A stretch of DNA of 14,179 bases from Chloroflexota bacterium (GTDB lineage: Bacteria > Chloroflexota > Limnocylindria > Limnocylindrales > CSP1-4). Shown here piece by piece: positions 1 through 7,376 of the stretch (positions are counted from its first letter, which is position 1; every line of letters begins with the position of its first letter). The translations under genes were made by a program, and so were the position numbers. The stretch spans positions 1-14,179 of the forward strand of contig VGPE01000052.1 of assembly GCA_016875645.1 (NCBI GenBank), read 5' to 3'. The notes below the pieces were generated by a model. That model made no database searches. It saw nothing but the letters and a program-made list of their open reading frames with translations, and was not told the origin of the DNA.

Positions 1-331
1 TCTTCCTGCTGGTCCTGCTGCTCAGCGGCATCGCATCCGGCATCGTCGGCGGCTGGTGGACCAGCGGCCGGCTCTGGATCTGGGCGTCGCTGGCGCTGCT
101 CATCGCGATCGCCGTCTACATGACGCTGCGCGGCAACACCTGGTTCAGTGCGCTCCGCGGCGCCGCGGGCCAGCGCTACACATTCGTGGCAAGGAGTTCC
201 CGGCCGGCGAACCTGATCCTGCTCGCCTGCAGGCGCTACTGGCCAGTCGGGCCCGTGCGTGGGAGCTGCTCGCAGTGGGCGGGGGCGCGCTGGTGCTGAT
301 CGTCTACCTGATGTTCAGCAAGCCGTTCTGA
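1..331 (+). pseudogene. C-terminal part of a DUF2269-like integral membrane protein, frameshifted
   Basis: The gene enters from outside the window. From base 3 the third frame encodes two hydrophobic spans (FLLVLLLSGIASGIVGGWW, then LWIWASLALLIAIAVYM). After about base 175-188 the matching C-terminal sequence continues in the second frame: RGKEFPAGEPDP, a helix ELLAVGGGALVLIVYLMF, and the ending SKPF before TGA at 329-331. The two halves join as one protein if one base is missing near 174-188; read in the original frame, the sequence stops at 299. Several membrane spans and a terminal '(L/W)LM-x-KPF' motif match DUF2269-type predicted membrane proteins as I recall them. Function is unknown. 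The shift may be genuine decay or a sequencing error. The family call is moderately sure; the frame switch is visible directly. Confidence 0.55.
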
Positions 332-434
332 CAATTGCAAGCGGATCGCAACGGCCCTTTCCGACCGTGCTGACCGGCTCTCGCCTCGGTCGCGCCGATC
401 ATGAGACGCTCCGTCGAGCGATTGGAGGTTCGCG

Positions 435-698
435 ATGCGAGACCGACAGGAGCGGGTCGATCACGATGAGGCCTATCGCGATGACCCCGGGCTGACGACG
501 CCCGAGATGCAGCCCGGCCACGGCGAGCTCGTGGAGGCGGTCGAGGCCGAGGTGCGCGCCGGCGCGGTTGCGCTGGGTCTCGGGGCCGCCGGCGTGGCCC
601 TGGCCGGCGAGGTGGAGCGCCGCGAACTCGACGAAGTGCAGGACGTCGCCCGCGGCGGCCGCGAGAACCACGATCGGGGCGTCGACTCCGTCCGGTAG
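435..698 (+). CDS. Small hypothetical protein (87 aa)
   Basis: I do not recognise this protein. It is probably real: ATG at 435 is preceded by TGGAGG (423-428) at a 6-base spacing, codons have the G/C-rich third position seen in neighbouring genes, and the composition is balanced and acidic. The N-terminal third is polar (RDRQERVDHDEAYRDD). Residues about 30-65 could form an Ala/Gly/Val/Leu/Glu-rich helix (VEAVEAEVRAGAVALGLGAA). The C-terminus is charged and polar. There is no clear membrane span or signal peptide. It ends 12 bases before the start of the hydratase gene, so co-transcription is possible. The opposite strand is also open here, but its products are Ser/Arg/Ala-rich and look like shadows. 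Confidence 0.5.
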   Translation: MRDRQERVDHDEAYRDDPGLTTPEMQPGHGELVEAVEAEVRAGAVALGLGAAGVALAGEVERRELDEVQDVARGGRENHDRGVDSVR

Positions 699-711
699 CC
701 TGCCCCCGGAG
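696..711 (+). promoter_or_regulatory. Possible -10 element for a leaderless hydratase transcript
   Basis: TAGCCT (696-701) lies 9 bases before the GTG at 711, and there is no good Shine-Dalgarno sequence in front of that GTG. In GC-rich bacteria a TANNNT element about this far from the start codon often drives leaderless mRNA. This is inference only: the element overlaps the TAG stop of the small upstream ORF, and no -35 was found. Confidence 0.2.
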
Positions 712-1496
712 TGAAGGAACAGGACGTCGCGGCGGCTGTCGCCCACATCGCCGAGGTGCGCCTGCGACGCGGCGCGCTCGCGCGTCTGCCTGCCCGCTGG
801 CGTCCGGCCGACGAGTCCGAGGCCTACCGCCTCCAGGCGGCGGTCAATCGAGCGCTGAGCGTCGCCGGGTTCGGTGAACTCGCCGGTCACAAGATCGGCT
901 GCACCACGCCGGTCATGCAGGCGTTCCTGGGCATCCCGAACCCGTGCGCCGGCGAGGTGTTCGCTCCCACGGTCTTCGAGGAACGGGGCACCTTCCGGAC
1001 CGCGGCGCACGTCCGGCTGGGCGTGGAGTGCGAGATCGCCGTTCGCCTGGGACGGGACGTGGCGATGCCGCTGTCACGCGACACAGCCGACGACGCCGTG
1101 GCGTCGATCCATGCCTCGATCGAGGTCGTGGACGACCGCTACGCGGACTTCACGACCCTTGACACCCCGACGCTCATCGCCGACGATTTCTTCAACGCCG
1201 GCTGCGTGCTGGGCCGGCCGGTGACCGAGTGGCGGACCCTCGACCTTGCGGCGCTCGTGGGCCGGATGCTGATCAACGGCGAGGAAGTGGGCTCCGGCCG
1301 CGGCGCGGACATCCTGGGCCACCCGCTCGAGGCGCTCGCGTGGCTGTCGTCAAGCATGGCGGCCCGGGGCAGGGCGTTGCGGGCGGGCGAATTCGTGACC
1401 CTGGGCAGCCTCGTGGCGACGCGCTGGGTCACCGCAGGGGACGTGGTGCAGATCGAGATCGATGCCCTGGGAGGGGCAACCGCGGCGTTCGAATAG
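711..1496 (+). CDS. 2-keto-4-pentenoate hydratase / MhpD-like (fumarylacetoacetate hydrolase superfamily)
   Basis: This 261-residue cytoplasmic enzyme has the normal length of the MhpD/HpaH group, which hydrates 2-hydroxypenta-2,4-dienoate-type products of aromatic meta-cleavage using a divalent metal. The metal site is visible as E106 and E108 in VECEIAVRLG and E138 in SIEVVDDRYADF, at about the positions known for E. coli MhpD. Other family features are HKIGCTT (60-66), DFFNAGCVLG (159-168) and the C-terminal GHPLEALAWL (203-212) followed by GEFVTLGS. GTG 711 gives the family-like N-terminus, but its ribosome site is weak. No other aromatic-catabolism gene is nearby, so the true substrate may be any 2-oxo-4-enoic acid, or the enzyme may be a related decarboxylase or hydrolase. 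Confidence 0.85.
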   Translation: MKEQDVAAAVAHIAEVRLRRGALARLPARWRPADESEAYRLQAAVNRALSVAGFGELAGHKIGCTTPVMQAFLGIPNPCAGEVFAPTVFEERGTFRTAAHVRLGVECEIAVRLGRDVAMPLSRDTADDAVASIHASIEVVDDRYADFTTLDTPTLIADDFFNAGCVLGRPVTEWRTLDLAALVGRMLINGEEVGSGRGADILGHPLEALAWLSSSMAARGRALRAGEFVTLGSLVATRWVTAGDVVQIEIDALGGATAAFE

Positions 1497-1518
1497 GCCG
1501 TCCGCCGCGACGGCGGCC
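1497..1518. terminator. Possible bidirectional hairpin between convergent genes
   Basis: CCGCCG (1502-1507), loop CGA, CGGCGG (1511-1516) form a perfect 6-bp GC stem just after the hydratase stop. It can be extended by outer GGCC pairing across a bulge. It lies between the convergent stops at 1496 and 1536. There is no clear T-tract, so it would be an atypical terminator, or simply a GC-rich repeat. Confidence 0.3.
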
Positions 1519-1535
1519 GATCGCCGGAACCGTCG

Positions 1536-2867
1536 TCAGCCGCCGCTGGCCTCGCGCTGCGCCAGGTCATCGAGGTACGCCGCGATCTGGGGCATGCCCA
1601 GTAGGCGCCGCTCGAAGTAGTCGTTGACCGCGGCGATCGCGCCGCTGCGCACCTGCTCCACCTCGGCACTGCGGGCCTCGCCGCCGGTGGCACGGCCAAG
1701 GTTGTCGCGCACCGAGAGCAGCGCGCGGACCATGTCGGTCTCGGCCTTGCCCTCCAGCGCCGCGACCGCCGAGATGATGAGGGAGTCCGTCTGGCTGATC
1801 AGCATCTCGTTGTCGAACGCCGCGCCGGGCCGGTCCGCCTCGTCCAGGGTCCGGATCAGCGCCGCGATCTGGTAGAGGGCCGTGGTCGGCTCGTCGAAGA
1901 GCTCCCGCAGGTAGGCGGCTTCGGCGTAGCGCCCCGTCAGGCGGAACACGTTGTACATGCGCCGCGCTGCCTTGCCGAAGTTCCGGTCGCGTGTGACGTA
2001 TTTGTGGACCTCGTGCTCGAGGTCGTCCACGTACGTGTCGACGGCATCGGACGAGAGCTGCGACACCAGCCGGTTGAAGAGCGGCAGAGACTCCGCCTCC
2101 AGGTAGACCTCCTGGAAGTATGGATCGATGAACTTGTCGAGCGGCGTGATCGTCCCGTCCGGAGCTTCCCACGTGACGTCGAGCACGTTGCTCGCGTTGG
2201 CGAGGGCGTGGCGCGCCGGGTCCGCGACGATCCAGTCCAGCTTGCACCAGCCGGTCTCCGGCACGCCCAGGTCATCCCAGCGCAGTTCCACCGTCTCCCG
2301 GTCGCGCTCGACGGCGACCGCGCCGGCCTGGACCTCCGCCGGGTTCCAGGAGATGGTGCTTCCCGCGTGCTGGGGCTGGCCGCCGCGATCGCAATCGAAC
2401 GGGTAGACCCCGAACTTGACCTCCCACAGCCGGTATGTCGGCCCGACCAGGGTCGAGAGCGCCTTGTCGCGCATCAGGTCACGCAGGATCCGGCAGGCGT
2501 CGTCGCGGGTGTCCGAGGTGATGTGGACGCGCTCGAAGAAGTCCGCGTCACCGGGGTAGGACTGGATCTTGCTCTGCGCGGCGGAGCCGGACAGGGCGAG
2601 GGCCGTGGCGACGTTGGGCCGGTCGTCGAAGCCGACGATCTTCCCGATCTCGCGGAACCTGGCCAGTTCACCGGGGGTGAAGTCGAGCATCGTGACACGG
2701 TGGCCGTAGACGCCCGAATCGACGTCGATGACGATGTCGCCGCCGGCGGCCTCGGTCTCCATGGCGGCCAGCCACTCGGCGGCTTCGCTCTCGTCGAGCT
2801 CCACGCCGAGCCGCCGGGCGGATTCGACGATCTGCGCCAGGTTGTCGGTGGGGGCGTTCTCGTGCAT
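1536..2867 (-). CDS. Unknown protein with nucleotidyltransferase-fold motifs
   Basis: This 443-residue protein starts at ATG 2867, preceded by GAGGGA at a suitable spacing; the frame stays open further upstream but has no better start. I do not know a named family for it. Residues 93-115 (SGSAAQSKIQ, then YPGDADFFERV) fit the polymerase-beta-type nucleotidyltransferase pattern: G94-S95, then D107-x-D109. A later strand, KLDWIVAD (209-216), offers a third acidic residue, D211. The remainder is mostly soluble and helical, with conserved-looking blocks around FIDPYFQEVYLEAESLPLFNRL (246-267) and RMYNVFRLTGRYAEAAYLREL (303-322). There is no signal peptide or membrane span. Possible roles include nucleotide transfer to RNA, protein or a small molecule; the motifs are visible but the activity is inferred. 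It is divergent from the exonuclease gene with 93 bases between them. Confidence 0.6.
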   Translation of the reverse strand: MHENAPTDNLAQIVESARRLGVELDESEAAEWLAAMETEAAGGDIVIDVDSGVYGHRVTMLDFTPGELARFREIGKIVGFDDRPNVATALALSGSAAQSKIQSYPGDADFFERVHITSDTRDDACRILRDLMRDKALSTLVGPTYRLWEVKFGVYPFDCDRGGQPQHAGSTISWNPAEVQAGAVAVERDRETVELRWDDLGVPETGWCKLDWIVADPARHALANASNVLDVTWEAPDGTITPLDKFIDPYFQEVYLEAESLPLFNRLVSQLSSDAVDTYVDDLEHEVHKYVTRDRNFGKAARRMYNVFRLTGRYAEAAYLRELFDEPTTALYQIAALIRTLDEADRPGAAFDNEMLISQTDSLIISAVAALEGKAETDMVRALLSVRDNLGRATGGEARSAEVEQVRSGAIAAVNDYFERRLLGMPQIAAYLDDLAQREASGG

Positions 2868-2927
2868 GGCGGTGTCCCTCGTCGTGCTCGCGCTCGTGTC
2901 CCGCCCGTCGCCGGCCGGCGGCACGGC

Positions 2928-2960
2928 TAGTATCCGCCGGATCGTTTCAGGAGGGGCAGC
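2928..2960 (+). promoter_or_regulatory. Putative -10 and ribosome binding site of the exonuclease gene
   Basis: TAGTAT (2928-2933) is the most AT-rich hexamer of the divergent intergenic region and lies 27 bases before GTG 2961. GGAGG (2951-2955) in front of the GTG is a strong ribosome site. No convincing -35 is seen. The reverse complement, ATACTA, could equally serve the minus-strand gene. Confidence 0.3.
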
Positions 2961-3512
2961 GTGGCCGACGAGGTCTGGATCAGCGTGGACGTCGAGACGT
3001 CCGGCCCGACGCCCAGCTCGGGCAGCCTCATCGCAATCGGTGCCTGCCGCGTGGACGACCCGGAAGAAGGGTTCAGCGTGGAGATCCGGCCTCAGCCCGA
3101 CCGCCCGTGGAGCGCAGACGCCGAGGCCATCCACGGCCTGACCCGGGAGCGGCTGGCCGCGACGGGGATCGAGCCCGACGAGGCGCTGCTCGCGCTCGAG
3201 GCATGGCTGGGCCTGACCTGTGGCGAAGGCCAGCCCATTTTCGTGGCGTTCAACGCGCCCTTCGACTGGATGTTCGTTGCCGATTACGCGTGGCGCTACC
3301 TCGGGCGCAACCCGTTCGGGCACACCGCGCTCGACATCAAGGCGCTCTATCTCGGGCGCCACCTCGCGGAGGTCCGCCGGTGGGGCGACACCGGGCGCCT
3401 GGCGATCCTGGAGCGCTACCCGGTCGACCGGCCGCATACGCACAACGCCCTCGACGACGCGCGCGAGCAGGCCGCGATCCTGGTCCGGCTGCTGGAGTCC
3501 GTGGGCCGCTGA
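2961..3512 (+). CDS. DnaQ-like 3'-5' exonuclease (DEDDh family)
   Basis: This 183-residue soluble protein has the three exonuclease motifs of the DEDDh family, which cleaves 3'-terminal nucleotides from DNA or RNA with two metal ions. Exo I is D10-x-E12 in VDVETSG; Exo II is FNAPFDW with D102; Exo III is HNALDDA with H161 and D166. The His makes it DEDDh rather than DEDDy. Its length fits a stand-alone nuclease such as RNase T, a DnaQ epsilon subunit or oligoribonuclease. There is no BRCT, UvrC-like or polymerase domain. GTG 2961 is chosen because GGAGG precedes it and the first beta strand follows at once. The neighbour is a divergent putative nucleotidyltransferase, so a joint role in nucleic-acid end processing is conceivable but unproven. 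Confidence 0.88.
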   Translation: MADEVWISVDVETSGPTPSSGSLIAIGACRVDDPEEGFSVEIRPQPDRPWSADAEAIHGLTRERLAATGIEPDEALLALEAWLGLTCGEGQPIFVAFNAPFDWMFVADYAWRYLGRNPFGHTALDIKALYLGRHLAEVRRWGDTGRLAILERYPVDRPHTHNALDDAREQAAILVRLLESVGR

Positions 3513-3569
3513 TCGCCGGCTCCGCTGAGCATCGCAGGCCCCGCCGCCCGGCGCCGGCACGCTCCACGC

Positions 3570-4540
3570 TCAGACCCCCCACGTGCCCGCAAGGTAGCGG
3601 ATCTGCTCGGTCAACTGGTGCGGGCCGCCGCGCTCGTGGACGTTGAAGGGCCAGACCCGGATCTGCTTTGGCCCCGCGTAGTGGTTATACGCCGCGAAGA
3701 CGGTCGATGGCGGGCAGGTGTCATCCATGAGGCCGACCGAGAAGATCGCGTTCGCCCGGGCGCGGGCCGCGAAGTTCATCCCGTCGAAGTACGCAAGGGT
3801 GCGGACACCCGCTCGACCCGGTCGCGGTGGTAGCGCAGGTAGCGCACGATCTCGCCGTACGGCTCGGCCTCGGTGATCTGGGTCGCCCGGCGGAAGTGGC
3901 AGAGGAACGCGACGTCCGAGAGGAGCGTGCCGATGCGCGGCTCGAGGCCGGCCACTGCCAGGGCGAGGCCGCCACCCTGGCTGCGGCCGTAGGCGGCGAT
4001 TCGCGCGGGGTCCACCTCGGCGATCTCATGAACGGCATCGACGGCCCGGACCGCATCGGTCATGAGCCGGCGGTAGAAATGGTCGGCAGGATCGAGGATG
4101 CCGCGCGTCATGTAGCCCGGGTGGGCCGGCTCGCTCTCGGGAACAGCATCGGGGGTCCCGCCTACCGGGCCCCACGTGCCCTGACCGCGATTGTCCATCA
4201 CGAGATTGGCGAAGCCCGCGGCCGCCCACGTGATGCGCTCCACGGGCATGCCGCGCCCGCCGCCATAGCCGATGTACTCGATCACACATGGGAGCGGCCC
4301 TCGGCGATCGGCGGGCAGGACCAGCCAGGCGCGGATCGGCTGGCCTGCGAAGCCACGAAAGGTCACGTCGAAGGTCTCGACCATCCGCAGGCCGTTGTCC
4401 ACCGGCTCGATCGTCACGTCGATCGGGTGCTCGCGCGCGGCGCCAAGCGTGCCCGACCAGAAGTCATCGAAGTCCGCCGGTTCCTCGCGCTGGGGCTGAT
4501 ATGCGCGCAGCTCCTCGAGCGGCATGTCGAACGCCGTCAC
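3570..4540 (-). pseudogene. Acetylxylan esterase / cephalosporin-C deacetylase (AXE1 family), frameshifted
   Basis: AXE1 enzymes are alpha/beta hydrolases that remove acetyl groups from xylan or related esters. GTG 4540 follows GGGAGG at 5 bases and gives the family start (TAFDMPLEELRAYQP). Visible are the GYGGGRG loop (91-97), the nucleophile S187 in YGRSQGGG and a normal fold up to about residue 247. There the frame runs into TGA at 3776-3778, while the rest continues in another frame: TLAYFDGMNF, then GLMDDTCPPST with the catalytic Asp and NVHERGG with the catalytic His, ending at 3570. A single missing base at about 3800-3802 explains the break; the repaired protein would be about 323 residues, normal for the family. 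Without the second frame, Asp and His of the triad are lost. It is either a pseudogene or an assembly error. There is no signal peptide, so the product would act on imported acetylated sugars. Confidence 0.8.
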
Positions 4541-4678
4541 GCCAACCTCCCCTGGCCGAAACACGGGGCGTCCACCGCCCATTGGTACAAAGTCCGCGGC
4601 ACCGATGGTACGGACGGGTCTCACGCATGTGGTCGAGCCCGTGGCACGCTGAGCGCACGTACCGAGGAGCCAACGGCA

Positions 4679-5260
4679 GTGGTGATCTCGCTCGAGGCGT
4701 ACACCGCCACGGGGCGGCTGGGCGGCCGGGTCGTTGCCGAGCCCCTCCTCTCCGACCTGCTTGCTTCCTTCACGTCCGTCGTGGTCGAGGCACCGACACT
4801 TGCGTTGCTGCCGGGCGGCGGGGTCACAGCGGAGCCGGAGATCGTGCCCGGCACGCCGTGGGCCTCGGTTGCGGTCGACGACCTGCTGGTTGTGGCAGCC
4901 CCGCCTGAGACCGTGGTCCCATTCCACGCGGCGTGGCATCGCGTGCGGCTGCGAATGAACCCCTACGTCGTCGACGGAGAGCTGCCCTCGCTCCCCGGAT
5001 ACGATCCCGGGCGGGCCATTGCGCGGCCAACGGGTTCGTTCATCCTGCTTACACGCGTGCGCATCGGTCGGGCTGGAGACCCGCCGGATGCTGAGCCGAT
5101 TCGCGAGCTGGACCACGCATGGGTGAACCGCTATGCCGTGGAGGGCGTGGAGAGCGACATCGAGCTCTCGCGCTTCTTCCCGGGCGCGGGGATCGCCGTC
5201 ATGGCCTGGGAGGCCGAACCGGCGCCAGGCGTCGGGGCCGACGCGCCGGTAGCGCGCTGA
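4679..5260 (+). CDS. Hypothetical protein with two related repeats (DUF6812-like)
   Basis: This 193-residue soluble protein has GTG 4679 as a likely start, with GAGGAG (4664-4669) nine bases upstream; GTG 4682 is an alternative, and the frame is open far upstream without sensible sequence. The first half has the order 'beta strand, G-x-V, LLSDLLASF, strand, LALLPGG' (about residues 2-45). The second repeats it loosely as 'VRLRMNPYVVDGELPSLPG..., AIARPTGSFILLTRVRIG'. That resembles the tandem half-domains I recall as DUF6812 in Chloroflexota, which have no known function. The C-terminal third (IRELDHAWVNRYAVEGVE) is charged and ends in a flexible Ala/Pro tail. It is divergent from the esterase gene and convergent with the SCO1664-like gene, 22 bases apart. 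The ORF looks real; the family name is tentative. Confidence 0.6.
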   Translation: MVISLEAYTATGRLGGRVVAEPLLSDLLASFTSVVVEAPTLALLPGGGVTAEPEIVPGTPWASVAVDDLLVVAAPPETVVPFHAAWHRVRLRMNPYVVDGELPSLPGYDPGRAIARPTGSFILLTRVRIGRAGDPPDAEPIRELDHAWVNRYAVEGVESDIELSRFFPGAGIAVMAWEAEPAPGVGADAPVAR

Positions 5261-5282
5261 GCGTCGGGCGGCGGGACCGCGG

Positions 5283-6047
5283 CTAGAAGGGCGGCCAGGG
5301 AATCGCGGGACGGTCCGGGTCGGGCTGCGGGAAGCGGCCGCGGCTGCGCAGTCGCGCGACGCGGCGTTCGGTCGCCCGCACTTCATCGGGTGCCAGGAGC
5401 GCGTGCAGGCGGGTCCCGAGCTCGCCCGCGAGTTGCCCGCGCAGATCATCGAGCATGGCGAGCTCTGCCTCATCGAGCGGCTGCCCGCGCCAGCCCCAGA
5501 GGATCGTCCGCAACTTCGGATCGGGCGAGAACGTGACCCCGTGGTCGACGCCGAAGATGTGCCCGTCCGGCGTGGGCAGCAGATGTCCGCCCTTGCGGTC
5601 CGCGTTGTTGACGATCGCGTCGAACAGGGCAACTCGACGCAGGCCCGGGTGACCGGCTCGAATCAGCTCGATGACGTCGCGCTCGGGGTCCACGTCGATC
5701 CAGAGCTGGACCATGCCGCGACCCAGTGGGCCGTCGCGCAGGATCGTCGGCGGGACGATCGACCAGCCGAGCGCCTCAGAGACCACGTATGCCGCGGCCT
5801 CCCGGTACGCCAGGGTGCCGTCCGGGAAGTCGTCGAGGGGCCGCTCGCCGCGGATCGGCTTGTAGACGCAGTTGATCACCACGTCCGGCTCGGATGCGGC
5901 TTCCGGGCAGGGGCGGGTGATCGTGCAGTACAGGTTGAGGTTGGACGCGTCGACCAGGCGCCCCACGATTTCGAGTTCGCCCTCGCGCATCACCTCGAGC
6001 GCATCCGCGGCTTCGAGTGTCAGCCGGTCCTCGGCGTTGCCGTCCAT
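5283..6047 (-). CDS. SCO1664 family protein (PI3/4-kinase-like fold)
   Basis: This 254-residue protein matches the TIGR03843 family of Actinobacteria and Chloroflexota, which shows distant similarity to phosphatidylinositol 3/4-kinases. Kinase-like features are visible: K63 in VYKPIRGERPL (nucleotide-binding lysine), FDAIVNNADRKGGHLL (142-157) resembling the catalytic loop with D150, and GVDHGVTF (166-173) with D168 in the place of the metal-binding DFG Asp. The C-terminus ends with the family's Pro-rich tail (AIPWPPF). The substrate is unknown. ATG 6047 lies 8 bases after the stop of the DUF3090 gene, so the two are almost certainly translated from one mRNA. In mycobacteria the same trio sits near mshC; here it does not. 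Confidence 0.88.
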   Translation of the reverse strand: MDGNAEDRLTLEAADALEVMREGELEIVGRLVDASNLNLYCTITRPCPEAASEPDVVINCVYKPIRGERPLDDFPDGTLAYREAAAYVVSEALGWSIVPPTILRDGPLGRGMVQLWIDVDPERDVIELIRAGHPGLRRVALFDAIVNNADRKGGHLLPTPDGHIFGVDHGVTFSPDPKLRTILWGWRGQPLDEAELAMLDDLRGQLAGELGTRLHALLAPDEVRATERRVARLRSRGRFPQPDPDRPAIPWPPF

Positions 6048-6055
6048 CGCGGCAC

Positions 6056-6610
6056 CTAGTGCATGTACCCGTTGCGGCGCGGGCAGATGTGGCCCTCGGG
6101 GTCGAGGGGCAGGCCGCACAGCGGGCAGGGCGGTCGGCCGGCCGCGACGACCTCGATCGCATGCGCGATGAATCCGCGAGCAGATGGCGCGTCGAGACGG
6201 ACCCGGAAGATGTCGGGGCCGTGCTCCTCGTCATCGTCGACCTCGACGGGCTCGTCGGTCTCGTCATCATCGTCGCTCACGGCCCGCGCCTCGACCAGGA
6301 TCGATTCGCTGGTTCCGTCCCAGGCGATGGTCATCGTCCCGACGCGAAACGCCTCGACATGGGGCTCCTGGAAGCCCGTCCCGGTCGGGTCCGACGTGCC
6401 GTCGGGCAGGTCCACACCGCGGCGCTCGATCTCGTCGAGGAGCGCGCCCAATCGCTCCGCGAGCACGGCGACCTGGGCCTTCTCGAGGGCCAGAGTCACG
6501 ACGTTGCGGCCCTTGGCAGCCTGGAGGAAGAAGGATCGGTGCCCCGGCTCGCCGAGGGCGGCAACGATGAAGCGGTCCGGCGAGTCGAAGATGAAGCGGC
6601 GTCGGGGCAT
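6056..6610 (-). CDS. DUF3090 family protein with C-terminal zinc-ribbon-like motif
   Basis: This 184-residue protein belongs to the DUF3090/TIGR03847 family, the constant partner of SCO1664-like proteins. ATG 6610 follows GGAGA at about 5 bases and starts the family sequence PRRRFIFDSPDRFIVAALGEPGHRSFFLQA; the open frame upstream of it is low-complexity. The body is probably a beta-rich domain. An acidic linker (DDDDETDEPVEVDDDEEHG, about residues 116-134) precedes VRLDAPSARGFIAHA. The C-terminus has CPLCGLPLDPEGHICPR, a C-x2-C...H-x-C arrangement able to bind zinc. Biochemical function is unknown. It lies 52 bases downstream of the phosphatase gene and 8 bases before the SCO1664-like gene. 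Confidence 0.9.
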   Translation of the reverse strand: MPRRRFIFDSPDRFIVAALGEPGHRSFFLQAAKGRNVVTLALEKAQVAVLAERLGALLDEIERRGVDLPDGTSDPTGTGFQEPHVEAFRVGTMTIAWDGTSESILVEARAVSDDDDETDEPVEVDDDEEHGPDIFRVRLDAPSARGFIAHAIEVVAAGRPPCPLCGLPLDPEGHICPRRNGYMH

Positions 6611-6662
6611 CGGGTCTCCGGGCGGCACGCGGTGCGAGCCGAGGAAGCTGTGTCCCTCGACT

Positions 6663-7325
6663 CTACCGCGTCCGGGGCCGAATCCCGCGCGGCCGCCCTC
6701 GCCGCTCCGGCGGCGCGAGGAGGTCGGGGAGCGAGGTCGCATCGTCGTTGAGGCGGATCACCACCGGCGAGGGCCCGTATCGGATCACGCTGAGCGAGCC
6801 GGGCGCGAAGGCGAAGCGGTGGATCTGGTCGAAATGCGCGCCCGCAGCGTCCAGTGCGATCGATGCCAGGACGTCGGCGTGCGTGCAGGCGAGGTAGGTC
6901 GCGTCGGGCCCGAGCCGCTCGTTCCAGGCCCGGATCGTGCCGACGGCACGAGCCTGCACGTCCCGGAACGCTTCGCCGCCGGGGAAGGTCACCGCCGATG
7001 GCGCGGCCATCAGAACCTTCCAGAGCGGCTCACGCCGCAGGTCGCGCAACTTCAGGCCGGTCCAATCGCCGTAACCGGTCTCGCGCAGGCCCGCGTCAAC
7101 CTGCACCGTGAGGCCGCGGCCGGCTGCCGTCATCTCTGCGGTCTCCAGACACCGCTCGAGGGGTGACGAAATGACCGCGTCGAGCGTGACACCCTTCAGA
7201 CGGTCTGCCAGCGCCTCCGCCTGGCGCCGCCCGCGTTCGTCGAGGTGCACGCCGGGCGTCGTGCCCGACAGTGCGTGGCCGGTCTGCGCGGTCAGCCCGT
7301 GGCGGACGAGGAGAACGGTGGTCAA
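6663..7325 (-). CDS. Histidine phosphatase family protein (MSMEG_4193-like)
   Basis: This 220-residue member of the phosphoglycerate-mutase/histidine phosphatase superfamily has the full catalytic set: R8-H9-G10 (LLVRHG) with the phosphorylated His, R58 in SSPLERCLETA, the acid E82 in LRETGYGDWTG, and H149 in CTHADV. Its setting upstream of DUF3090 and SCO1664-like genes identifies the TIGR03848 (MSMEG_4193) group, annotated as probable phosphomutase or phosphatase. The substrate is not known. The start is TTG 7325 with GGGAG just upstream; no ATG or GTG nearby keeps the VLLVRHG strand. The C-terminus is a basic Arg/Pro tail. The DUF4395 gene ends 51 bases upstream on the same strand. Confidence 0.9.
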   Translation of the reverse strand: MTTVLLVRHGLTAQTGHALSGTTPGVHLDERGRRQAEALADRLKGVTLDAVISSPLERCLETAEMTAAGRGLTVQVDAGLRETGYGDWTGLKLRDLRREPLWKVLMAAPSAVTFPGGEAFRDVQARAVGTIRAWNERLGPDATYLACTHADVLASIALDAAGAHFDQIHRFAFAPGSLSVIRYGPSPVVIRLNDDATSLPDLLAPPERRGRPRGIRPRTR

Positions 7326-7376
7326 CGGCTCCCGCGCGCGGCGGGCTGCTGCTTCGACGCGCGGTCCGTCATGCGG

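Noticed and set aside
399..1010. A 203-codon minus-strand frame over the small ORF and the hydratase
   Set aside because: It is antisense to the hydratase N-terminus, with no ribosome site or recognisable motif.
2004..2930. A 308-codon plus-strand frame opposite the nucleotidyltransferase-like gene
   Set aside because: It is Val/Arg/Gly/Asp-rich shadow sequence; the minus strand has better codon pattern, motifs and start signal.
2868..3560. An upstream extension of the nucleotidyltransferase-like protein
   Set aside because: The extra sequence is antisense to the DnaQ-like exonuclease; ATG 2867 has a good ribosome site and starts the plausible protein.
3548..3562. The self-complementary CCGGCGCCGG between the exonuclease and esterase genes
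   Set aside because: It has no loop and no T-run; a short GC palindrome is expected by chance in such GC-rich DNA.
3827..4678. A 284-codon upstream extension of the two-repeat protein
   Set aside because: It lies antisense to the esterase coding sequence and has no family signal; sensible protein sequence starts only at the GTG at 4679, after GAGGAG.
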